Source: Accumulibacter sp.
GTDB lineage: Bacteria; Pseudomonadota; Gammaproteobacteria; Burkholderiales; Rhodocyclaceae
Length of the DNA stretch: 34,793 bases
Reading direction: 5' to 3'
Assembly (NCBI GenBank): GCA_031266435.1
Contig: JAISAZ010000091.1
Coordinates: 1-34,793 of the forward strand
Shown here one piece after another: positions 9,862-19,300 of this stretch; within the stretch, counting starts at the first letter, position 1; each line of letters opens with the position of its first letter. Position numbers and translations under genes: made by a program. Under the pieces are notes generated by a model. It saw only the letters and a program-made list of their open reading frames with translations. It did not search any database and was not told the origin of the DNA.

Positions 9862-10634
9862 CAATACCCACGCATGCCTTTGCCCTGATACGCGCGCTGC
9901 AAAATGTCGAGCATCCGCGCGCTCGGTTCGTAGTGGTACTCGTATATCTCCTTGTAGACGCGTACCAGTTTCTTCAGGCGAAAGTTCATGTCGTCCACGT
10001 CGAAGGCTTCGAGGTCCAGAGTGGTACTGTCGAGCCAGTTGACGAAATCTCTGTACTCGCGGCCTTTGCGTTTTTTCAGAGCCTTGGCAAGCTTTTCCAG
10101 GCCGTAAGTACCGCCCACGTCCTCGATGATGCCGTAACCTTCGCCCTCGATGACGTGGGGCAGACCCGCCAGCGACACCTCGCGCTTCTCGCAATCTTCG
10201 AGCGTCAGGGCGACCTCCCAGCCGTCACCGAAGTCGTACTCCATTATCAGGTTCCAGTCGGGGACGCGGGTCACGTCGATCAGCCTGATCTCGTCGGCCT
10301 TTATCAGCCGCTCGTCGTCGTTCTTGTCGGTAAAAAAAGTATCCGAGGATACCAGCTCGTAGCGGTAGCTCTTGGCGAGATCCGACATCAAGTATCTCTC
10401 CCAGACACCCTTGATTTCCGCATCCGTGTAGTGCTCGCGCAGGCGGTTGAGCAGAGCCGATTCCCTGTCCTCCCTGAAGCAGAACAGATGGCTGGCTTGC
10501 ATCTCGAACATCAGCATGACGGCGTAGCCAAATTCCGCCATCGTTTTTCCGCCGTTTATTTCAAACCGTCTCCATATCCTCGGCTTGTAGTCGAGCAGCT
10601 CCGCGTGGAAGCGGTATATGTAGTGTTGCGCCAT
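9861..10634 (-). CDS. pRiA4b ORF-3-like protein
   Basis: Protein of 257 residues of the plasmid pRiA4b ORF-3 family (PRiA4_ORF3-like). The start MAQHYIYRFHAELLDYKPRIWRRFEI carries the family's conserved KP.IWRR. The core motif YDFGDGWE is at about residue 143, followed by LPHVIEGEGYG and IEDVGGTYGL, the expected G.G..P.EDVGG-like block. GGGAG lies 9 bases before the ATG. Members occur on plasmids and other mobile elements and as isolated chromosomal genes; their biochemical function is not established. It stands alone on the minus strand, with a composite repeat directly after its stop, and nothing nearby suggests a pathway. Confidence 0.8.
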   Translation of the reverse strand: MAQHYIYRFHAELLDYKPRIWRRFEINGGKTMAEFGYAVMLMFEMQASHLFCFREDRESALLNRLREHYTDAEIKGVWERYLMSDLAKSYRYELVSSDTFFTDKNDDERLIKADEIRLIDVTRVPDWNLIMEYDFGDGWEVALTLEDCEKREVSLAGLPHVIEGEGYGIIEDVGGTYGLEKLAKALKKRKGREYRDFVNWLDSTTLDLEAFDVDDMNFRLKKLVRVYKEIYEYHYEPSARMLDILQRAYQGKGMRGY

Positions 10635-10818
10635 TCTTTCAGTCTCCCGTTATGCCTTGCCGGCGTCTGTGATGTCGCTGCTCTGCTCATGGTAATACAG
10701 TTTGCAATCTGGTGCCATGAGTTTGAAATCCTTACAATTTGCAAGGACTTCACTTCGGGCCTTTTCCCCTCGGGTGCGATTTGTGCCACGGCCTGTGGCA
10801 CTTTCTCGTTCCTTCCCC

Positions 10819-13320
10819 TCACTGACCGGCGCGCAGCGCCGCGAGCGGGGGCGCGTCGATCAGGCGGGAGGCCGCAAACCATCCGGCGAGCATCACCGCG
10901 AACGCGCCGAAAATCGTCGCGGCCGGAAACATCGGGTAGTTGATGAAAAGTTCGAACTGGAAGACGTTCTTCGACAAGAGTTGACCGACGACGGTCGCGC
11001 CGCCGGAAGCGATCAGCCCGGCCAGGCCGCCGACGACGGCGAATTCGGCGAGCATCGCGCGGCGCAGTTGTTCGCGCCGCGCACCGAGCGCGCGCATGAC
11101 GGCGAGTTCAAAGCGGCGCTCGTCGGCGGCGGAGATCAGCGTCGCGTACAGGACGATCACCCCGGCTGCCAAGGTGAACAAAAAAACGAATTGGACGGCC
11201 TGCGCGACCTGGTCGATGACGGATTGCAACTGCCTTACGATGACTGCGGTGTCGATGACGGTCAGGTTCGGGTGCGCGCGAACGAGCCGGTTCACGAACT
11301 CCGCGTTCTCCGGCGCGAGATGAAAACTCGTGATCCAGCTTGCCGGAAAATCCCGCAGCGCTCCCGGCGGCGTCAGCACAAAAAAATTGACGCGCATCGA
11401 ATCCCATTTGAGCGTACGGATGCCGACGACGCGGATTTCGACGCTTTCTCCTGCCACCGAAAATTCGAGCCGGTCGCCGACGCCAAGATGGAGCGACTTC
11501 GCCAGCCCCGCTTCGAGCGACGCTTCCAAGGCATCGTTGCCGGAAAACCAGCGTCCCTCGGTCACGAGATTGCCTTCCGGCAAGGCTTCGCGGTACGAGA
11601 GGTTGAATTCGCGCTCGATCATGCGACGGAAACGTTCTTCCGAATACCGGTCGGAACGCGGTTCGGCTCCATTAATCCTGACGAGGCGTGCGCGCACCAT
11701 CGGCGAAAATTCGGCGGAAACGGAAGATTCGGCGAAAAAACGCCCCAGGTCTTCGAGTTGGTCGGGCTGGATGTTGATGACGAAACGGTTCGGCGCGTCG
11801 GGCGGCAGCGTCTCGCGCCACGCGTCGAGAAGGTCGTTCCGCGTGACGGTCAGAAGGATCAGCGCCATGAAACCCAAACCGAGCGCGACGATCTGGACGA
11901 CGCTCGAAGCCGTGCGCCGGCTCAGGCTCGCAAGGCCGTAGCGCCATCCGAAATGTCCTCCGAATTTTCGCCAGCGGTGCGCGCCGGCGAGTCGGACGCA
12001 GGCGAAGGCCACGAGCGCGAAAACGATGAGAGCGCCTGAAAAACCGAAAACGACAGTGCGCCCAAGGCGCGATTCCCCCGCGACCCAGAACATCAGCGCG
12101 GCGAGAATGCTAAATCCCGACGCGTAAGCCGCGACGAGGCGCCAGGGGGGAAGCGCGTTGTCCGAAAACTCGCGGCGCAGGACGCGCATCGTCGGGACAC
12201 GCTTCAACTGAAAAACCGGCGGCAGCGCGAAACCGGCGAGCAGGGAAAGTCCGACGGCGACGCCTTGCACGACGGGCAAGAACCCCGGAGGCAGCAATGA
12301 AACGCCGAGGAAACGCGATAATCCGGCGTAGAGGATGAAATGCGTCGCGTAGCCGATGACGCAGCCCGCAAGCGACGCCAGTATCCCCAGAACGGCAAAT
12401 TGCAGGAAATAGACGCGGAACAGAAATCCCTGCTTCGCGCCGAGGCAGCGCATCACCGCGCACGCGTCGAGGTGGCGCTGCATGTAGCGCCTTGAGGCGA
12501 GCGCGACGGAAACAGCCGCCAGAATCACCGTCAGGAGCGCCGAAAGCCCAAGAAATTTTTGCGCGCGGTCGAGCGCCCTGCGTATTTCGGGGCGCGCGTT
12601 TCGCGCGTCCTCAATCCGCTCGCCGCGTTCGAGGCGACGTGAGCTCGTGTCGCGGAAACGCTCGACGTCGTCGGCGTCTCCCGCGACGAGCAGACGGTAG
12701 ACGACGCGGCTGCCGGCTTGAATCAGCGCCGTGTTTTCGAGGTCGGCCTGGTTCATGATGAGCCGGGAGACGACGCTGTAAAAGCTCATCCCGCGGTCGG
12801 GTTCGAGCGTCAGAATCGCCGCGACGCGGAACTTCCCGCGACCGAGCGAAAGCGTGTCGCCGACGCGCGCCGAGACGAGCGACGCGAGCGTCGTGTCGAT
12901 CCAGACTTCGCCAGGAGGCGGAATCCCCGGCGCAGGCGCGTCGGGCGAATGCGTATCCGGCGCGATCCGAACGCGCCCCCGAAGAGGGTAATTATCCGAA
13001 ACGGATTTGATTTCAACGAGTTGCGCGCGCGTCGCGTCCCCTTCTCCAAACACCGCCATGCTTGGAAAAACGCGCGTCTCGGCGACGGAGAGTCCGGCGT
13101 CCTTCGCGGACGCGACGACCGACGTGGGCAGGGGATGGTTCGCGACGAGAACGAGGTCAGCGCCGAGAAGCTGATTCGCTTCGCGTTCGAGCGCCTGACG
13201 CACACGGTCGGTGAAAAAACCGACCGCCGTCAGCGAGGCGACGGCGATGACGAGAGACGCCGTCAAAAGGTAAAGTTCGCCGGCGCGCGCGTCGCGCCGC
13301 AAAAGTCGAAGAGCAAACAT
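10819..13320 (-). CDS. FtsX-type ABC transporter permease (YbbP-like)
   Basis: Inner-membrane permease of 833 residues. The start MFALRLLRRDARAGEL is placed at ATG 13320, matching the usual beginning of the family; 24 upstream residues are open but look like read-through. Topology follows the ten-helix FtsX duplicate pattern: TM near residue 20 (LYLLTASLVIAVASLTAVGFF), a periplasmic MacB-PCD-like domain with LLGADLVLVANHPL, three TMs near 240-370, two helices mid-protein (about 395-445), a second large periplasmic domain, and three C-terminal TMs ending in a Pro-rich ALRAGQ tail. Such permeases pair with a LolD/YbbA-type ATPase for lipoprotein or lipid-related export. No ATPase gene is in the window, which is unusual. 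Confidence 0.88.
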   Translation of the reverse strand: MFALRLLRRDARAGELYLLTASLVIAVASLTAVGFFTDRVRQALEREANQLLGADLVLVANHPLPTSVVASAKDAGLSVAETRVFPSMAVFGEGDATRAQLVEIKSVSDNYPLRGRVRIAPDTHSPDAPAPGIPPPGEVWIDTTLASLVSARVGDTLSLGRGKFRVAAILTLEPDRGMSFYSVVSRLIMNQADLENTALIQAGSRVVYRLLVAGDADDVERFRDTSSRRLERGERIEDARNARPEIRRALDRAQKFLGLSALLTVILAAVSVALASRRYMQRHLDACAVMRCLGAKQGFLFRVYFLQFAVLGILASLAGCVIGYATHFILYAGLSRFLGVSLLPPGFLPVVQGVAVGLSLLAGFALPPVFQLKRVPTMRVLRREFSDNALPPWRLVAAYASGFSILAALMFWVAGESRLGRTVVFGFSGALIVFALVAFACVRLAGAHRWRKFGGHFGWRYGLASLSRRTASSVVQIVALGLGFMALILLTVTRNDLLDAWRETLPPDAPNRFVINIQPDQLEDLGRFFAESSVSAEFSPMVRARLVRINGAEPRSDRYSEERFRRMIEREFNLSYREALPEGNLVTEGRWFSGNDALEASLEAGLAKSLHLGVGDRLEFSVAGESVEIRVVGIRTLKWDSMRVNFFVLTPPGALRDFPASWITSFHLAPENAEFVNRLVRAHPNLTVIDTAVIVRQLQSVIDQVAQAVQFVFLFTLAAGVIVLYATLISAADERRFELAVMRALGARREQLRRAMLAEFAVVGGLAGLIASGGATVVGQLLSKNVFQFELFINYPMFPAATIFGAFAVMLAGWFAASRLIDAPPLAALRAGQ

Positions 13321-13480
13321 GGCGGAAGCGTACCAGCGGACGCGTGGGAAATCCAGACGCTTTGCCCCTCCGATCACGCTCCCCGTTTGCAATTTATTTC
13401 AGGCGCGCATCCTCAGGCACCCGTGACCGCGCTTCGACCCCAGTCTCGCGCGGTCGCGGATTTCAAGCGATGCAGGCGCG

Positions 13481-15640
13481 CTACTTCCCTCCCATGAGGT
13501 AGCGCACCGACAAGAGGACGTTGCGCGGCATCCCATAGACATTTCCGCCCATCGTGCCCGAAGAACTGATGCTCTGGTAGTAGGTCTTGTCGAAAAGGTT
13601 GTTGACATTCAGTTGAAGGTCGACGTCCCGGCTGATCCGATAGCCCGCGATCAGATCGACAACGGCATACGAATCCTGTCTGGAATTGAATCCTACGCTT
13701 TTGTAGTAGGTTTCGTTCTGCCAGTAGACGTTGCCGCCGACGCGCCATTGTCCTCCGGGAAGCCGGTACATCGTCGCCGCTTTGAACAGGTGGCGCGGCA
13801 GATAGGTATCCGCGCGATTGCCCTCGTTCGCCGGCGTGGCGTCCTTTTTGATTTTCTTGTCGACAAAAGTATAGCCCGCCGAAACCTGCCAGTTCGACGT
13901 CAGCGCGCCCTGGACTTCGACGTCGACGCCCTGGCTGCGCACGAGTCCCGCCGCGCGGTAGCAGGTCACGGCGGGAGCGGTAGGACAAACGGTTTGGTCG
14001 TAGAGACGCATCGCGATGTCTTTTTGATCGACGCGGAAAATGGCGACGCTCGTATTCAGCGCGCCGTTGAAATACTTGCCCTTCACGCCGACTTCGTAGT
14101 TCTTCCCTATGACGGGGTCGAGAATCTTCCCGGAAACGTCGTAATAGTTCTGCGGTTTGAAGATGTCGGTATAACTCACGTACCCGGCATGGCGGGAGTC
14201 GAAGTCGTAAATCAGCCCAGCGTACTTCGTGAGATTGTTCTTGACGTCATAACCCGTGTCGTTGAGCTTGTTGGTGAATTCGTAGTCGTCGACGCGCGCA
14301 CCGAGGATCAGCTTCAGGGGGTCCGCCAGATTGAGGCGCGTCGTCGCGTAAAAGCTCTTTTGCTTTTCGTTATTGACCATCCTCCACAGACTGAGGTTGA
14401 TGTTGGGCTTCGGCGTCCGCGAATGACTCCAGTTTTCGAGGTCGGCGATACTGCTTCCCATCGGGACGGCGGCATCCCACCCCCCGTAACCGTCGAAATC
14501 GCCGTTGCGGTAAGACGCGCCGAACGCAAGTTCGTGCTTGCGCCCCAAAAGCCGGAACGGTCCGCTCGCGTATCCGTCGTAACTCATGCGCTTGTCTTGA
14601 TAGTGGTACTCGCCGGCGTTCTGGGCGAAATTTCCCGCCGCCGCGGAAACGTAGGTCGCAAGCATCTCGCTTTTTACCTGAACGTAATTCACCGAAAAAT
14701 TGGCTTTCCATTCGTTGTCGAATCGGTGCTCCAGACTGGCGAAATACGATTCGTTCTTGCGATCCCAATAATCCCAGTTGTTCCCAAGATAGGTCGAACG
14801 CGACAGACGAAGGTCCCGACCGTCGGCACCGACCGGCAGCCCGCCCCAGGTAATGCGGTTGTCGTTTCTTTGATTCGTCGCGCTCAGGGTCAGGAGCGTG
14901 CGGCTGCCGAGGTCGGCCTCGGTGATGAGGTAAAAGACCTGCCGCTTGGTCGAAGCGACATCCTGAAACGACTTGTTGTCCTGAAGAGCGACGACGGCGC
15001 GGCCTCGCAGGCTCCCCGTCGGGTTGAACGCGCCGGAAACGTCGACCTCGGTCCCGTAACGATCCCAACTGCCGAGGTTCGCGTTAGCACGCAAGCGAAA
15101 ATCGCGCGTCGGACGCTTGCGGACAAGGTTGATCGCCGCTGCGGGATTCCCCGCACCCTGCGTGAGTCCGGTCGCGCCGCGCACGACCTCAACGCGGTCG
15201 TAAAGCGCCATGTCGGCGACGAGCATATCGCCGCCGTACTGCCCCAGCGTTGCGGGCAGGCCGTCGTAAGTGATGTTGTCGACGGCGAAACCGCGCGAGT
15301 AGAAACGGTCGCGCAAGGGGCCGCCCTGCGCCTTTGAAATCGAAAGACCCGGCGCGTTCTGGACCGCGTCGGCGACCGTCACCATCGCCTGATCCTCGAT
15401 ACGCTGCCGAGTGATGACCGTCACCGACTGCGGCGTCTCATGAATCGGGAGCGGTAACTTGGTCGCCGAACTCATCGACCGCGTCGTATAAGAACCCGAG
15501 CCTTCGGTCGTCTCGGAAACCGCGCTCTCGGTAACGGTTACGACGGGGAGTTCCGCCTCCCGTTCACGCGTCTGCTCCTGCGCAAGCGCCGTGCACGACA
15601 TGAGCGCCAGTGCGCTCCCATAAGCGAGTCGGGCAATCAT
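13481..15640 (-). CDS. TonB-dependent siderophore receptor
   Basis: Outer-membrane receptor of 719 residues for a ferric siderophore, ligand unknown. The start is ATG 15640: MIARLAYGSALALMSCTALAQ is a clean signal peptide with cleavage after AQ. The open frame continues upstream to 15826, but that part reads as noncoding. A TonB-box-like LPVVTVTES follows cleavage. The plug domain (about 55-175) contains ETPQSVTVITRQRIEDQ and YDRVEVVRGATGLTQGAGNP, then the beta-barrel, ending NLFDKTYYQSI and VLLSVRYLMGGK. No secretin/STN signalling domain is present, so it is a plain transporter type. GGGGGAGG followed by a G9 run lies immediately before the ATG. A Fur-like site is 340 bp upstream. Confidence 0.92.
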   Translation of the reverse strand: MIARLAYGSALALMSCTALAQEQTREREAELPVVTVTESAVSETTEGSGSYTTRSMSSATKLPLPIHETPQSVTVITRQRIEDQAMVTVADAVQNAPGLSISKAQGGPLRDRFYSRGFAVDNITYDGLPATLGQYGGDMLVADMALYDRVEVVRGATGLTQGAGNPAAAINLVRKRPTRDFRLRANANLGSWDRYGTEVDVSGAFNPTGSLRGRAVVALQDNKSFQDVASTKRQVFYLITEADLGSRTLLTLSATNQRNDNRITWGGLPVGADGRDLRLSRSTYLGNNWDYWDRKNESYFASLEHRFDNEWKANFSVNYVQVKSEMLATYVSAAAGNFAQNAGEYHYQDKRMSYDGYASGPFRLLGRKHELAFGASYRNGDFDGYGGWDAAVPMGSSIADLENWSHSRTPKPNINLSLWRMVNNEKQKSFYATTRLNLADPLKLILGARVDDYEFTNKLNDTGYDVKNNLTKYAGLIYDFDSRHAGYVSYTDIFKPQNYYDVSGKILDPVIGKNYEVGVKGKYFNGALNTSVAIFRVDQKDIAMRLYDQTVCPTAPAVTCYRAAGLVRSQGVDVEVQGALTSNWQVSAGYTFVDKKIKKDATPANEGNRADTYLPRHLFKAATMYRLPGGQWRVGGNVYWQNETYYKSVGFNSRQDSYAVVDLIAGYRISRDVDLQLNVNNLFDKTYYQSISSSGTMGGNVYGMPRNVLLSVRYLMGGK

Positions 15641-15641
15641 A

Positions 15642-15656
15642 CCCCCCCCCTCCCCC
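15642..15656 (-). promoter_or_regulatory. Poly-G ribosome-binding region of the TonB receptor
   Basis: On the minus strand GGGGG-A-GGGGGGGGG-T precedes the ATG. The nine-G run ends one base before the start codon, so the Shine-Dalgarno sequence and its spacing are made of a homopolymer that could change length by slippage. Confidence 0.6.
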
Positions 15657-15723
15657 GCTATATTATGTCTTATATATTTTATCTCTATTAATATATTATT
15701 CATCAAACCACTCCCTTTAGTTT

Positions 15724-15756
15724 TCGTCAAAAAGCAAAACCCTACTTTTTTGCCTG
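15724..15756. repeat. TCGTCAAAAA repeat, copy 1
   Basis: TCGTCAAAAAGCAAAACCC followed by TACTTTTTTG. A homologous, better-paired copy is at 32235-32267. Function unknown. Confidence 0.45.
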
Positions 15757-15977
15757 CTTGGAAAAGCCATACCGAAACCGCTTCCTTTTCAGAGGCTTCA
15801 TCAGCGGCGGCATCCCCTACTCCCACATCATTTCATTCCAGTTCGCCCCGCTCGACTTCGCCTTGCGGCAGGCAAACACCGTCTGGCGCTCGTGCATCTT
15901 TAAGCGTGAGTAAACTGGAAAAGGAATAAGGCCAATGGCGTTTCGCCACTCTACTCTCGAAACTGAGTAATGTAAAC

Positions 15978-15996
15978 GATAATTAATATTGTTATT
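15978..15996. promoter_or_regulatory. Possible Fur box
   Basis: GATAATTAATATTGTTATT agrees with the classical 19-bp Fur consensus at about 13 positions. It lies about 340 bp from the receptor start, which is far, so this is tentative. Confidence 0.25.
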
Positions 15997-16085
15997 ATTT
16001 TCAGTGTTGACAAGTATGGGTTGAGCCGAATGAAGTGATGCCCTACATTGGAGCGTAACCCGGTGTCCAGCGATTACCTTCGTAG

Positions 16086-16105
16086 GGGGACGGCGCGCCG
16101 TGCCC
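16086..16105. repeat. GC-rich hairpin repeat, copy 3
   Basis: The arms ACGGC and GCCGT extend to GGGG/CCCT ends. Same family as 1-20 and 251-270. Confidence 0.55.
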
Positions 16106-16126
16106 TATCGTCATTCATACGCCTGC

Positions 16127-16221
16127 GGAACGTTGTGGCTCTCGTTCCTCAGTCCAACCTATACCGCCGAGAACGGAGCGGAAACGCTATAGCTGAACGA
16201 ATGTGAGAGCCACAACGTTTC
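16127..16221. repeat. Paired REP (BIME-like) element, copy 2
   Basis: The outer arms AACGTTGTGGCTCTC (16129-16143) and GAGAGCCACAACGTT (16205-16219) are perfect 15-bp inverted repeats. The interior is the reverse complement, with few changes, of 9645-9710. Confidence 0.7.
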
Positions 16222-16236
16222 CGGGGCGGCATGATT

Positions 16237-16368
16237 CAGGAGACAGGGGACAGGAGACAGAGGACAGAAAAATATGCGGCGGCTTCACCGCAGAAAAAGA
16301 CCAACGAAATACCGACCGGTTTTCATCTGATCCCTGATCCCTGACATCTGATTCCTGATCCCTGATGT
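16237..16368 (+). repeat. Composite heptad-hairpin element, copy B
   Basis: Heptads CAGGAGA, CAGGGGA, CAGGAGA, CAGAGGA (16237-16264), a GCGG...CCGC hairpin (16276-16291), an A-rich spacer, ACCGACCGGTTTTC (16311-16324), then heptads CTGATCC, CTGATCC, CTGACAT, CTGATTC, CTGATCC (16327-16361). It abuts a REP copy (16368-16395) and then the prophage remnant. Confidence 0.7.
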
Positions 16369-16395
16369 TGGGCATCGCTGCGCTCACCCCAACCT

Positions 16396-19300
16396 ATGCG
16401 CTCCCCGCCTCCGGGCAGTCCTCCGCCGCCGAACGCGCCGAGACCAGCCCCGCCGACGGACGAATCCCAAGCGCAGCTCGTCGCCGACGAGGAAGAAATG
16501 AATCAGGCGTTGCGGACGCTCGAATTGCAGGACGCGGACCCGGAAGAAAAGGAAGCGGCGTTGTCCATCGTCACGCAGAACGTCGCGGCGCTCGATGCGA
16601 CGCCGACCGAGGTGGGAACGCTCGCGGTCTCCGGGACAGGCGCGCGCGCGGCGGTGAAGGCGATTGCTCCGGAAGCGCGGATTCTTCAGCGCTCCGACGG
16701 CGCGATCGTCGTGGACAAAGCCTCCGCACCCGCAGTGCAGGACGCGATCTCGAACGCGCGGACGATTTGGGGAAGAGAACAGGCGAAACAGAACGTCAGC
16801 GTGACTTTCGACCCGCTCACTTCAAAGCCCGCGAGGACGCCGGAAGCCGCGGTCCCGGGTCCGGCTCCCGCGCCGGTCGAAGCGAGCGTCGCGCCGGTTC
16901 AGGCCGCGCAGAGTGTTCCTGCGCCGGTAAGCCCCGCGCCCTCTGCACCTGCTCCCGCCGCACCCGTAGCGCCGGAACAAGCGGGCGTGCCTGTTTCGAG
17001 TGCAGCGGCTCCGCAGGCCGGGAAGCCGTCGCGTCCTTTGCGGCAAAGAAAACAGACGTACCGCCGCGACCTGGTCGGCGACCTCATCGAACTCGGCGGG
17101 ATTTCGCCTGTGATGGCGCTCGACCTGACCGGCGATACGGCGTTTCATTCCCATTTGCCGGGACTGTTCCGCAAGAGCGGTACGGAAGATCTGAGCGATT
17201 TGAGCGATTTGTTGAACAATTCCGGGCGCGGATGGAATCTTTCAACGGACGGGAACGAACTGGCTGAACTCATCCGGCGCGCAAGCGATGGCGAACGGAT
17301 TGCCTCTCCCGAAGTGATGGAAGAGGAACACGCCGCCGCGCTCGAAGCCGAGGAACGTGACCGGGTGCGCAAGTCGGCAGAAAAGCTGAACCGGAAGCTG
17401 CCCAAAGGCAAGAAAATCCGAACGCGCGGAGTAAAATTCGCAGAGATTGATGCGCGCGTCGACGAGGAAATGGCGAGACGGCGCGAAGACATCCAGAATC
17501 GGCTTGCGCAACGCGACGAGCGGACGCGGGCGCGCTTTCTGGCGGCGATGGAGGAGGCGCGGAGTCTCCTTCCAGAGAAGGTGCTCAAGGAAATCGAGGA
17601 GCGCTTGCTTGAAATCCCCGGCGCGGAAAGCGAAGATAGCGGACGGGATTGGACAGTCAAGGCCCTCCAGCTTGTCAAGAGCGAAATACGAAACGCTTGG
17701 GAAAACTTTGAAAGAGACATCAATGAGTACACCAGAAGCTACCGGGAAGAGCGAGAAGCCCGATCCGCTGAAGAACTTTCGGATGCTTTCTCCCGAAGAC
17801 CAGCAAGCGATCATCAAGATGGTCGCCGCGGAGAAACTGAAAGAAATAGTCAATCGGATGAAGGCGAAGGAAGCCAACAGCCCACCGACTTCGGATTAAG
17901 TTCTCAAAGCGCCGCTGAGGCGCGCGCACAGGCCGAGGCGCGCGACAAAGCAGACGCGAAAGACGCGCCGCCGTCGCGTGAGCAGGTCGACCGCGAGCGC
18001 GAGGCGTTCTCGCTTTCGGGCGAAAGCCAGCCCTCGAACGACCGAACCGGGCGAGCGGCGGCGGGCGGTACGCAGAGCGAGCTGTTCACGCCCGATGGAC
18101 GCGCTTCGTCGGAAAATTCCTCAAAAGCGTCCGGGCCGGATGGAAAAATCCAGGAAGCGGGGAAGAGTGTTCCATCGACCCGTCTCGATGCGGCGCTGGA
18201 TTTGCTGGACGCGGCGACTGGCGGCCTCGGCGTCCCAGACGCCCTGACCGGCCCGGAAAACGCCCGCGCGCGGACGGAAATCGTCGCGGCGCTGACCGGG
18301 CAGAGCGTTGCCGATCTGGAAGCGCATCCCCGGTATCGTTTCATGACTTCTGTTTCCGCTCTCGAAAAGCTGCTCCACGAGGCGGCGGGAATCCGGGGAG
18401 AAGACATCGACGACAGGCGCGCGCGATTCCTTGAGGTTTTCGACGCGCGGGGCGCTTTCCAACAGGCGCAATCCGGCCAGACGCCGGAAGATTCCCAACT
18501 CTTTCAGTCCGGCGACGACCCCTTCCAGCCCGACGCCTACGACGCGCGCGAGTTCGCGGACGCGGTGGAGCGCGTCGCGGCGATGGAGACAGCTCCGCTT
18601 ACAGATTTGATGGTTGGCGATACCCCCGCTGTGCTGCGGGCGATCGGCACACAAGCTTTGCCGATTCAGATGGGTTCGTCGCTGATTCACAAGGCAAGCC
18701 GCCCGGAGGTTCGCGGGCATGAGGTTCCTGTCGATGTTTTGAAGAATCTGCCCTATTTGTTGGCTGATCCAGTCATGGTGTTCGATTCAAGTTCGGAAGC
18801 CGATGGGCTTGTCGTGCTGGTCGAAGCGAAGGACGAAAAGGGCTTTCCGGTAATCGTCACGATTCATCTTGACAGCAAAGGCGCAGGATTCCTTCGCGTG
18901 AACCGTATTACCAGCGTTTACGGCAAAGACAATACAGCGGCCATCCAGAATTGGATGAACGGGAAACTTCGGTATTACAACCAAGAAAAAGCCTCAAGCT
19001 GGCTTCGTGCATCCCGGCTCCAATTGCCGGGTGCGAACACCCTCAAGAGGCTCAATCCAAAGCTTATCACCGACGCGGATATTCAGGCAAGCGATTTCCG
19101 GCAATCCGGCGAGTCCGAAGAAAAAGCCCCAAGCAGGCTTCGTGCAAACCGGCTCCAATCGCCGGAGGCGAACACCCCCAAGAGGCTCGACGCGGAGACT
19201 ACCACCGGCGAGGACGCTCAGGCAAGTCTTTCCGAGCTTCCGAAGGGTTTTTCCGCCGTAGGCCGCGCGGTCGCGGAACAGTTGGGTGAACTAAACATCT

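Larger units (their letters stand above)
15641..16395. other. Long intergenic region upstream of the TonB receptor
   Basis: No gene seen. From left to right: the poly-G site; an AT-rich stretch (about 15657-15706) unlike its GC-rich surroundings, probably the receptor promoter area; a TCGTCAAAAA repeat (15724-15756); a Fur-like site (15978-15996); a GC hairpin (16086-16105); a paired REP (16127-16221); and a composite heptad element (16237-16368) ending at the prophage remnant. Confidence 0.5.

Noticed and set aside
10702-12039. Plus-strand frame opposite the ABC permease
   Set aside because: Highly charged composition typical of antisense translation; the minus strand has clear membrane segments.
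13613-15337. 574-codon plus-strand frame opposite the TonB receptor
   Set aside because: The minus strand encodes a well-conserved receptor with signal peptide, plug and barrel; the opposite frame shows no recognisable domain.
15641-15826. N-terminal extension of the TonB receptor to 15826
   Set aside because: The extension would bury the signal peptide and read through an AT-rich stretch and a repeat copy; ATG 15640 gives a clean signal peptide.
17447-17723. Upstream part of the +2-frame ORF in the giant gene
   Set aside because: Before ATG 17724 the frame is Arg/Lys/Ser-rich with no protein-like pattern, while the giant frame there gives a sensible coiled coil; only 17724-17899 is worth keeping.
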